Shown here piece by piece: positions 6,956-12,722 of a stretch of DNA of 13,032 nucleotides. Below the pieces are notes generated by a model. That model did not search any database. It was given only the letters and a program-made list of their open reading frames with translations, and was not told where the DNA came from. Position 1 is the stretch's first letter. Every line of letters starts with the position of its first letter. The stretch lies in assembly GCA_020832725.1 (NCBI GenBank), contig JAFIEC010000211.1, positions 1-13,032 of the forward strand, given 5' to 3'. Source of the stretch: Paracoccaceae bacterium (lineage in GTDB: Bacteria > Pseudomonadota > Alphaproteobacteria > Rhodobacterales > Rhodobacteraceae). The position numbers were made by a program, and so were the translations under genes.

Positions 6956-7240
6956 TCAGGCGGCGGTGGCCTCGACTGCCTCGGGGGTCGCTGTCACCTC
7001 GGGAGCCGACACGGTGACGCCGACGCGCGCCATGCGGCGCAGCACCTTGCGCGCGGTGCGGATCATCTCGGGACGGGCCTCGCGCCATGCGGCACGGCGT
7101 GCACCACCCTCGCGCGGGTGGGCATCGGCATGCTGAACCTGCCACAGGGCAAGGGCCAGCGCCTGGATCGCCTGACGATCGGCCCGCAGGCTGGTCACGT
7201 TGTCGTCTTCGGCTTCGATGGGGGTTGTTTCGATGTTCAC
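6956..7240 (-). CDS. Unrecognised small protein (94 aa) between hemA and mutL
   Basis: I do not recognise the family. It starts with GTG at 7240, preceded by GAGG eight bases upstream; codon third positions are strongly G/C like the neighbours, which supports a real gene. The predicted protein has an acidic N-terminus (MNIETTPIEAEDD), a hydrophobic helix with aromatic end (QAIQALALALWQVQ, about 23-36), an arginine-rich middle with RRAAWREARPEMIRTARKVLRRMAR (about 47-71) that should be amphipathic helix, and an Ala/Thr/Glu-rich C-terminal tail likely to be disordered. There is no signal peptide, cysteine or metal motif. It is small, soluble and mostly helical; nucleic-acid or protein binding would fit the basic helix but is a guess. 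It lies 85 bp after hemA and 54 bp before mutL in the same direction. A perfect inverted repeat just upstream covers its ribosome binding site. Confidence 0.7.
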   Translation of the reverse strand: MNIETTPIEAEDDNVTSLRADRQAIQALALALWQVQHADAHPREGGARRAAWREARPEMIRTARKVLRRMARVGVTVSAPEVTATPEAVEATAA

Positions 7241-7249
7241 GGGCTTTGC

Positions 7250-7277
7250 CTCTGCTGCGATTTACCTCACAGCAGAG
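7250..7277 (-). promoter_or_regulatory. Inverted repeat covering the ribosome binding site of the 94-aa gene
   Basis: CTCTGCTG (7250-7257) and CAGCAGAG (7270-7277) form a perfect 8-bp stem with a 12-base loop. In the leftward transcript the 3' arm ends in GAG, three of the four bases of the GAGG (7252-7249) that serves the GTG at 7240. The fold would hide the ribosome binding site, so it may control translation of this gene; alternatively it is a protein-binding palindrome. There is no T-run, so it is not an intrinsic terminator. Confidence 0.45.
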
Positions 7278-7286
7278 ACTACGCAT

Positions 7287-7305
7287 CTGGCGGTCATCGC
7301 GCCAG
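7287..7305 (-). other. Short GC-rich hairpin after hemA
   Basis: CTGGCG (7287-7292) and CGCCAG (7300-7305) form a 6-bp stem with a 7-base loop, about 20 bp after the hemA stop. No T-run follows on the minus strand. It may stabilise the 3' end of the photosynthesis transcript or do nothing. Confidence 0.3.
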
Positions 7306-7325
7306 TGATTTCACACGTATCCGGC

Positions 7326-8540
7326 TCAGCCGACGGCACGTGACAGCGCGCATTGCTTCCACAGGCTGGAGAGCGCCTTCACCAGATAGTCGATGTCGGC
7401 ATCGCTGTGCAGCGGCGAGGGTGTCAGGCGCAGCCGCTCGGTTCCCTTGGGCACCGTGGGGTAGTTGATGGGCTGCACGTAGATGCCGAAATCCTGCAAC
7501 AGGATATCGCTGATCATGCGGCATTTCACCGGATCGCCGATCATCACGGGGATGATGTGGCTGGAGTTCGGAAGATGCGGGATGCCATGGGCATCGAGTG
7601 CGGCGCGCAGGCGTGCCACCTGACGGCGCTGGCGGGCGCGCTCCATCTCGGATTCCTTGAGGTGCCGGATCGAGGCGCGGGCCCCTGCGGCAACGGCCGG
7701 CGGCAGGGCGGTGGTAAAGATGAAGCCGCTGGCGAACGAACGGACGAAATCGCACAGCGCCTCGCTTCCGGTGATGTAGCCGCCCATCACGCCGAAGGCC
7801 TTGCCCAGCGTGCCCTCGATCAGGGTAACCCTGTCGGCCACATTGTCACGCTCGGACACGCCGCCGCCGCGACGGCCATAGAGCCCCACCGCATGCACCT
7901 CGTCGAGATAGGTCATCGCGCCATGCTTCTCGGCAACGTCGCAGATCTCGGCGATGGGGGCGATGTCGCCGTCCATGGAATAGACGCTCTCGAAGGCGAC
8001 GATCTTGGGCCGGTCGGGGCCGACGGCGGCCAGCTTGCGGTCGAGGTCCTCGACGTCGTTATGCTTCCAGATGACCTTGTCGCACCGCGCATGGCGGATG
8101 CCCTCGATCATCGAGGCATGGTTGAGCGCATCGGACAGGATCACCGCTCCGGGCAGGCGGCTGCCGAGGGTCGAAAGCGCGGCCCAGTTGGAGACATAAC
8201 CCGAGGTGAACAGAAGCGCCGCCTCCTTGCCGTGCAGGTCGGCCAGTTCCTGTTCCAGCAGCAGATGGTAGTGATTCGTGCCCGAGATGTTGCGCGTACC
8301 CCCTGCACCGGCGCCGCATTCCTCCAGAACTTCGTGCATGGCCTGCAGCACCTTGGGATGCTGACCCATGCCCAGATAATCGTTGGAACACCACACCGTC
8401 ACCTGGCTGGCGCTGTCGCCGTTCTGGCAATCGGCCACGGGAAAGGCGCCGCGTTGGCGCTTGAGGTTGGCGAAGACACGATAATTGCCTTCCTTCTTCA
8501 GGTCGTCCAGCTGGGCCTGAAAGAGCGTGTTGAAGTCCAT
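7326..8540 (-). CDS. hemA: 5-aminolevulinate synthase (HemA/HemT type)
   Basis: 404 aa, PLP enzyme that joins glycine and succinyl-CoA to give 5-aminolevulinate, the first step of haem and bacteriochlorophyll synthesis. Visible motifs: CSNDYLGMGQHP (51-62), GAGAGGTRNISGT (76-88), SDALNHASMIEGIRH (136-150) with the histidine that stacks on PLP, ESVYSMDGD (184-192), DEVHAVGLYG (213-222) with the PLP-binding aspartate, and GTLGKAFGV (243-251) with the Schiff-base lysine K247. The C-terminus has GIYVQPINYPTVPKGTERLRLTPSP. Two adjacent ATG codons exist (8543 and 8540); GAGG at 8549-8546 is two bases from the first and five from the second, so 8540 is chosen. The start region overlaps the puhE stop by one base. 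The sequence seems to me nearer to the HemT-like class than to the classical Rhodobacter HemA, so a second copy elsewhere is plausible; that is inference. Confidence 0.95.
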   Translation of the reverse strand: MDFNTLFQAQLDDLKKEGNYRVFANLKRQRGAFPVADCQNGDSASQVTVWCSNDYLGMGQHPKVLQAMHEVLEECGAGAGGTRNISGTNHYHLLLEQELADLHGKEAALLFTSGYVSNWAALSTLGSRLPGAVILSDALNHASMIEGIRHARCDKVIWKHNDVEDLDRKLAAVGPDRPKIVAFESVYSMDGDIAPIAEICDVAEKHGAMTYLDEVHAVGLYGRRGGGVSERDNVADRVTLIEGTLGKAFGVMGGYITGSEALCDFVRSFASGFIFTTALPPAVAAGARASIRHLKESEMERARQRRQVARLRAALDAHGIPHLPNSSHIIPVMIGDPVKCRMISDILLQDFGIYVQPINYPTVPKGTERLRLTPSPLHSDADIDYLVKALSSLWKQCALSRAVG

Positions 8541-9367
8541 CATGTCCTCACTTTGACTTGGCCGTTGTCGGTCTTGCCCGGGTTCTGCACCCCGGGTTTT
8601 TCGGAAGGCAGCATCCACCGCCACAATTTCGCGTCAGGCAGGGGCACCACCATCAGCCAGTGTTCAATCAGCGCCAGCGCGGTCATCACCGCAAGCAGGG
8701 CATACCCGACCAGTTGGGCGGCGTCCGCCGTGCCGGCCATGATCTGTGTCAACCACCAGCCGGTGGCAAGCGTCAGAAGTGTCACAGAGAGCGGAAACAG
8801 CCCGTTCATCGACGCGCGGCGGAAATGGCTGGCCAGATGCAGCAGCGGATGGGGCAGGAACTCGGTGTTGATCCGGGGCACGCCCAGGTAGAGGTTCAGC
8901 TTGGCGCTGATCCGGGCGAGGAACAGCACGAGGAACGTCCAGAGGCCAAAGGCGTTGGGCGCATCCCACGCCCACAGCATCATGGCCACAAGTGCCGCTG
9001 TCAGCGCCATTTCATGATAGGCGATGGTGCCCCAGGCGCGGATGAACCGCTCCCACCCGGTAACCCCGGGCGGGCAGGGATAGCCGTTGGGCCCGGTCAC
9101 GACACCCGCGAGGAAGGCGAGCTCTATCCATCCCCAGATGGCCAGCGCCGAGAAGAAGGCGAGGTAGACCCCGGCCACCGACGGATCGCCGCTGGTGGCC
9201 ACGAAGCCCCATATCCCCGCCCCCAGCAGCGGCAGCCCGGCCAGCGCGGTGCGGCGATGTGCCCCGCCCCCCCTTCGGTCGGCGCATTTCACGGCCAGCA
9301 GGATCGCCCCGGTGGCAAACCACCAGATGAACAGCGAGACCAGAGCCGCGATCCAGGGGTTCTCCAT
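8540..9367 (-). CDS. puhE: PuhE, photosynthetic complex assembly/regulatory membrane protein (DUF3623)
   Basis: 275 aa with about seven hydrophobic segments, for example residues 5-27 (starting WIAALVSLFIWWFATGA), 42-60, 66-90, 118-134, 140-152, 190-208 and 216-236, so an integral inner-membrane protein. Family-like stretches include GPNGYPCPPG and AWGTIAYHEMAL in the middle, a RISAKLNLYLGVPRIN segment and LPHPLLHLASHF. In R. capsulatus PuhE affects the amounts of photosynthetic complexes and has been described as a negative modulator; its biochemical activity is unknown. The ATG at 9367 has GGAG eight bases upstream and follows the acsF stop by 16 bp. The end overlaps the hemA start. The order acsF-puhE-hemA is the conserved one in phototrophic Rhodobacterales. 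Confidence 0.9.
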   Translation of the reverse strand: MENPWIAALVSLFIWWFATGAILLAVKCADRRGGGAHRRTALAGLPLLGAGIWGFVATSGDPSVAGVYLAFFSALAIWGWIELAFLAGVVTGPNGYPCPPGVTGWERFIRAWGTIAYHEMALTAALVAMMLWAWDAPNAFGLWTFLVLFLARISAKLNLYLGVPRINTEFLPHPLLHLASHFRRASMNGLFPLSVTLLTLATGWWLTQIMAGTADAAQLVGYALLAVMTALALIEHWLMVVPLPDAKLWRWMLPSEKPGVQNPGKTDNGQVKVRT

Positions 9368-9383
9368 CGCGCCGCTCCGGGAC

Positions 9384-10478
9384 TCAGTAGGCGGGCTCGA
9401 GACGCGGGTTCTCGGGCACCGCGTTGCGCTTGACCGGGATCAGGTAGAGCCCGGCAAAGACCAGCCCCGCCCGCGCCCCGGCAAAGGCCTTGCCGATCGC
9501 GCCGCCGATGCCGCCGCGTGCCCGTGCCGCATCCATGTCGCCCAGCGCCCGGCGCAGGCGCAGCAGCCCCCGCTCCCACCGGGGGTTCTCGAGGTCGATC
9601 TCGATGGGAAAGATCTGCTTGCTGATCTCGGAGGTCTTGCGCAGCACCTCGCGGTCATACCACTCGATGTCGAGGCCCAGCGCCTTGTGAAAGGCCGGGC
9701 GCGCATGGTCGCGCACGCACATCGTCGCAAAGACCGCGACGAGGAAGAACCGGATCCAGTAGACGTTGATGCCCGAGGTCAGCCTGGGGTCGGTCTTCAT
9801 CAGCAGGGCAAAGGCCTCGCCATGGCTGAACTCGTCGTTGCACCATTGCTCGAACCACCGGAAGATCGGGTGGATGAAGAACTCCGGATTCCGCTCCAGG
9901 TGCCGGTAGATGGTGATGTAGCGGGCATAGCCGATCTTTTCCGACAGATAGGTGGCGTAATAGATGAACTTGGGCCGGAAATAGGTGTATTTCTTGGCCT
10001 TGGTCAGAAAGCCGAGGTTCACCCCGATGCCGGCCTCGCGCAGGGCGTCGTTGATGAAACCGGCATGGCGGGCCTCGTCGCGGGCCATGTAGTTGAACAG
10101 CTCGCAGATGTCGGGGTTGTTGCCGCGCCGCTTCATCTCCTTGTAGAGCACGCAGCCCGAGAATTCCGCCGTCAGCGACGACACCATGAAGTCGATCAGC
10201 TCCTTGCGAAGCTCCGGGTCCATGTTTTCCCAGTCGGTCTCGTTCCAGGCGTCGGTCTTCTTGAAATGGCTGCGGTTGGGGTCGCTCTTCATCGAGGCGA
10301 TCAGCTTGTCCCACTCGGCCCGCACCGGCGTGACGTCGATCCGGTCCATCTCGTCGAAATCGGTGGTGTAGAAACGCGGGTTGAGAAGGGTCGTCTCGGT
10401 CGCCATCTCGGTGGTTTCATTCACCGCGGCGCGGGGGGGCCGTGCCTCGGCGGCGGCCAGATCGGTTTGCATGTTCAC
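9384..10478 (-). CDS. acsF: Aerobic Mg-protoporphyrin IX monomethyl ester oxidative cyclase AcsF
   Basis: 364 aa, the usual size. AcsF is a di-iron enzyme that uses O2 to form the isocyclic fifth ring of (bacterio)chlorophyll, turning Mg-protoporphyrin monomethyl ester into protochlorophyllide. Iron ligands can be seen as E105 in TAEFSGCVLYKE, E135 and H138 in MARDEARHAGF, and E216 and H219 in NDEFSHGEAF, the last two being ExxH pairs. Other family stretches include LLNPRFYTTDFDEMDR (31-46) and YFRPKFIYYATYLSEKIGYARY. The GTG at 10478 overlaps the stop of the preceding gene (GTGA) and has GGAG eight bases upstream; an ATG two codons later (10472) is a possible alternative. It sits directly after the bciE candidate, as expected for the alphaproteobacterial cyclase. 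No oxygen-independent bchE is visible in the window. The C-terminal stretch after about 330 is hydrophobic with small residues and may touch the membrane. Confidence 0.97.
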   Translation of the reverse strand: MNMQTDLAAAEARPPRAAVNETTEMATETTLLNPRFYTTDFDEMDRIDVTPVRAEWDKLIASMKSDPNRSHFKKTDAWNETDWENMDPELRKELIDFMVSSLTAEFSGCVLYKEMKRRGNNPDICELFNYMARDEARHAGFINDALREAGIGVNLGFLTKAKKYTYFRPKFIYYATYLSEKIGYARYITIYRHLERNPEFFIHPIFRWFEQWCNDEFSHGEAFALLMKTDPRLTSGINVYWIRFFLVAVFATMCVRDHARPAFHKALGLDIEWYDREVLRKTSEISKQIFPIEIDLENPRWERGLLRLRRALGDMDAARARGGIGGAIGKAFAGARAGLVFAGLYLIPVKRNAVPENPRLEPAY

Positions 10479-10771
10479 AGCCGTGTCTCCTCGGAGAACG
10501 AGAACTCGCAGAGTTCCATGAATTCAAGATCGCCTGTAAGCCGGGTCCAGGCCCGTTCCAGCAGGCTTGCGCGCGTGATGGTGGCCATGCGCTCCTCGCT
10601 GACCACCTCGCCATAGGCGGCCATCACCGGCGCACCATGCACCAGAACCTCGTCACCGGGAAAGATCACCGCACCGTTGTCAAAGCGCACATGGGCATGC
10701 AGGCTCTCGAACCGGTGCGACACCTCTACGGTGCAGGGCGCTGTCTCCTTGCGTCTTTTCAGGATTCCCAT
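10475..10771 (-). CDS. bciE: Probable BciE, small partner subunit of the AcsF cyclase
   Basis: 98 aa from the ATG at 10771. The protein has a basic start (MGILKRRKE), a beta-rich middle (TVEVSHRFESLHAHVRFDNG, then GDEVLVHGAPV) and a helical, acidic C-terminus (LLERAWTRLTG, ELCEFSFSEE). There is no membrane segment or signal peptide. In R. sphaeroides a small protein encoded beside acsF (rsp_6110, BciE) is needed for aerobic cyclase activity; the size, position between puhC and acsF, and 4-bp GTGA overlap with acsF fit that protein. The identification rests mainly on context, since I cannot recall its sequence well enough to align. An in-frame GTG start at 10795 is less likely because GGAGG (10781-10777) sits five bases before the ATG. 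Roseobacter-clade genomes usually label this gene hypothetical. Confidence 0.72.
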   Translation of the reverse strand: MGILKRRKETAPCTVEVSHRFESLHAHVRFDNGAVIFPGDEVLVHGAPVMAAYGEVVSEERMATITRASLLERAWTRLTGDLEFMELCEFSFSEETRL

Positions 10772-10776
10772 TTTCC

Positions 10777-10781
10777 CCTCC
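10777..10781 (-). promoter_or_regulatory. Strong ribosome binding site fixing the bciE start
   Basis: GGAGG on the minus strand lies five bases before the ATG at 10771. It lies inside the longer reading frame that begins at the GTG at 10795, which argues against that longer start. The surrounding 40-bp gap after puhC is unusually A/T-rich for this genome, as suits an accessible initiation region. Confidence 0.65.
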
Positions 10782-10811
10782 GTGTTATTTTTCACGTTTA
10801 TTCCTGGAATC

Positions 10812-11270
10812 TCAATAGTTGCGCATCAGGCGCATGAAGGCCCGCTCGTTGTCGGGGCCAAAGCCCGTCAGCTCGGCACGCCAGCCCGTCGCATCGTCGC
10901 GCAGAGCCATGCCCGCGCCCTGGTAGCGGATCAGCCGGACCGGCGCACTGGCCTCCACACCATGCTTGATGCGCTCGCGGCCCAGGGCGCGCGAGACACC
11001 GGCGATGAAGCCGCCCTGGGTCGGGTCCAGATCGGCGATCAGGGTGCCGTCCACGTCGAAGACCCGGGCCGAGCCGTCCATCCGCGCAAAGATCCGGACT
11101 TCCCGCTCCTCGGCGATCGGATGGGGTGCCGGCATCGCCTCGAGCGGCCTGTCGGTGACCCGGGCATAGATCGTCAGCGCCATGCTGATCGCCACGAGCG
11201 CCGCAACCGCCCGCAGCAGGGCGCGGGGGATCATCTCCCGGTCGCGGGTTCTGAGTGCGTTCTCTGCCAT
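10812..11270 (-). CDS. puhC: PuhC, photosynthetic complex assembly protein
   Basis: 152 aa, close to the 162 aa of R. capsulatus PuhC. A short basic N-terminus (MAENALRTRDREMIPRALLR) precedes one membrane segment at about residues 17-36 (AVAALVAISMALTIYA); the remaining 115 residues should be periplasmic. The soluble part contains RIFARMDGSARVFDVDGTLIADL, GFIAGVSRALGRER and a C-terminal GFGPDNERAFMRL. PuhC is needed for normal amounts of reaction centre and light-harvesting 1 complexes; the mechanism is not known. The ATG at 11270 has GGGGAGAG directly upstream and follows the puhB stop by 14 bp. The frame stays open to 11858, but that part lies over puhB and has no family similarity, so the short start is used. 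Confidence 0.9.
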   Translation of the reverse strand: MAENALRTRDREMIPRALLRAVAALVAISMALTIYARVTDRPLEAMPAPHPIAEEREVRIFARMDGSARVFDVDGTLIADLDPTQGGFIAGVSRALGRERIKHGVEASAPVRLIRYQGAGMALRDDATGWRAELTGFGPDNERAFMRLMRNY

Positions 11271-11284
11271 CTCTCTCCCCTCCC

Positions 11285-11932
11285 CTATTCGGCGGCCACG
11301 GGCGCCCGGCCCCCGGTCTGCTCCATCTCTGCCAGCGGCGAGCCGACGTGCGACAGACGCGCAGCCGCAGCGTGGGCCAGAAGGTCGGCGACACGGGCAG
11401 CGTCCGGAATGGCACGGAAGGCGGGCTGGGTCTTGCGGATGTGCCAGGGCCGGACATGGGGCCAGCAGACCAGATACGACAGCTGGGTGCTGCCCAGCAG
11501 GTCGAGGGCGATCGTGCCGGTGCCGTCCCGCGACAGCTTGAGATCGGCCGAGCCGACCCAGCGATGCGGGATGTTGAGCGTCACGGTCAGCGCCGCTCCG
11601 ATCCGCATGGCCACGCGGCGGTTGGTGATCGTGTAGACGGTGGTCCGGGCAAAGACCACGGCCATGCCCATCAGGATACCGCAGGCAATCAGGCCGAGGA
11701 TGGCAAAGGGCATCGCCGCCTGCATCGCCCCCACGACCCCGTAATCGGCCCAGGCGGGGATGCCCTGCCACAGCGCCATCAGCACGAAATACAGCGCGAC
11801 CCAGTGGGTGTTCAGCGCATCCTTGGCCAGGGGCCACCAGGCCGGTGCGCCCTGCCACAGAACATGCTCTCCCTCGGGGGGCAGTTCGGGCAGGCCGCGG
11901 ACCGGCTCGGTCTGGAAGTCGTCATGGGGCAT
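11285..11932 (-). CDS. puhB: PuhB, reaction centre assembly protein
   Basis: 215 aa, against 214 in R. capsulatus. After a soluble N-terminus with GEHVLWQGAPAWWPLA (21-36) there is a membrane segment at about 44-60 and a longer hydrophobic stretch at 68-95 that could hold two helices. Then comes YTITNRRVAMRIG (100-112), the typical opening of the bacterial PH-like domain, and its strands through about 175. R. capsulatus PuhB helps assemble the reaction centre, probably by dimerising in the membrane and aiding PuhA addition. GGAGG sits six bases before the ATG at 11932, and the gene follows the puhA stop by 10 bp. Confidence 0.93.
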   Translation of the reverse strand: MPHDDFQTEPVRGLPELPPEGEHVLWQGAPAWWPLAKDALNTHWVALYFVLMALWQGIPAWADYGVVGAMQAAMPFAILGLIACGILMGMAVVFARTTVYTITNRRVAMRIGAALTVTLNIPHRWVGSADLKLSRDGTGTIALDLLGSTQLSYLVCWPHVRPWHIRKTQPAFRAIPDAARVADLLAHAAAARLSHVGSPLAEMEQTGGRAPVAAE

Positions 11933-11942
11933 GGGTGCCTCC

Positions 11943-12701
11943 TCAGATAACAGGTTCCTGGCGGTCGCCGGCATAGAGCTTGCCGCCGCAGTAATAGCCG
12001 CAGATCTTGTCTTCCTCGAGCAGGGTGACCTGGTTGGAGGACTTGGTCTGGGGCACGTTCTCGAATTGCGCGCCATAGAGCGAGTGGACCACGATCCGGT
12101 CGGACTTGATCTTGACCAGCTGGATCGGGATCAGCCGCTTGCCCTTGTCGCCATCCAGTTCGATCTCGAGATAGCGGACAAGCTGCTCGGGCTCGTCGAT
12201 CCACATGTCGGTCACGGCGCCCACGATCTCGTAATCGGCCGCCTGCACCGGCAGGCCCCGCGGGTCACGTCCGGCCGAAACCGCGAAATGGCCGTTGGCC
12301 TTCATCGGCACGATCTTGGGGTGGCCCTTGCCGTCAAGCTCGGGCACGTCGCGCCGCGGCGCCCAGGAGGCGGGGCCGACACCGTCGAGCATCGGGTCGC
12401 CGGTAGGCTCGAACGGATAGCCATTGGCGGCATTGGTGCGCCGCAGGGCGACCTCGCGGGCTTCCTTCTTGTAGTCAGGCAGGGTCACGTCGCCGCGGCC
12501 ATGGGGCAGCTTGAAGGTCTTCGGGCCGGGCACCGGAAACGGGCCCTGGTTGGCGGCAGGGTTCCCGTCATCATCCTCGAGCGGGTAGCCCTCGCGCATG
12601 TTCTCCGTCTGCAGGTAGTAGATGAGAACGGCGAAGAAGATCCAGAACAGGTACAGAGAGACCTGCGCCAGATCGATGTTTCCGATGATCGTTCCGTACA
12701 T
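11943..12701 (-). CDS. puhA: Photosynthetic reaction centre H subunit
   Basis: 252 aa, against 260 in R. sphaeroides; the difference is mostly a shorter C-terminus. The single membrane helix spans about residues 11-30 (LAQVSLYLFWIFFAVLIYYL), followed by the near-invariant QTENMREGYPLE. The cytoplasmic domain has ANQGPFPVPGPKTF, LPHGRGD, PTGDPMLDGVGPASW and EVELLEEDKICGY-like VTLLEEDKICGY. The subunit caps the L/M core and guides protons to the secondary quinone. E172 and D169 match Glu-H173 and Asp-H170 of R. sphaeroides, and D123 and H127 match Asp-H124 and His-H128, but the residue equal to His-H126 is lysine (K125, in LDGKGHPK). The ATG at 12701 has GGAG seven bases upstream, 21 bp after the lhaA stop. 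In R. capsulatus puhA is transcribed both from a promoter inside lhaA and from further upstream; here that part is outside or inside the cut gene. Confidence 0.97.
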   Translation of the reverse strand: MYGTIIGNIDLAQVSLYLFWIFFAVLIYYLQTENMREGYPLEDDDGNPAANQGPFPVPGPKTFKLPHGRGDVTLPDYKKEAREVALRRTNAANGYPFEPTGDPMLDGVGPASWAPRRDVPELDGKGHPKIVPMKANGHFAVSAGRDPRGLPVQAADYEIVGAVTDMWIDEPEQLVRYLEIELDGDKGKRLIPIQLVKIKSDRIVVHSLYGAQFENVPQTKSSNQVTLLEEDKICGYYCGGKLYAGDRQEPVI

Positions 12702-12722
12702 GATTTTTCTCCGGATCGGCGG

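Noticed and set aside
6921..7286. 121-codon minus-strand frame overlapping the 94-aa gene
   Set aside because: Arginine/serine-rich shadow with poor codon use; the alternative frame has a ribosome binding site and normal composition.
7353..8891. 512-codon open frame on the plus strand, opposite hemA and puhE
   Set aside because: Antisense shadow of two clear genes; histidine- and glycine-rich with no domain.
9195..10616. 473-codon open frame on the plus strand, opposite acsF and bciE
   Set aside because: Antisense shadow of acsF, whose iron ligands are all in place on the other strand.
11271..11858. Upstream extension of the puhC frame
   Set aside because: It lies wholly over puhB in another frame and shows no similarity to PuhC; a good start with a ribosome binding site exists at 11270.
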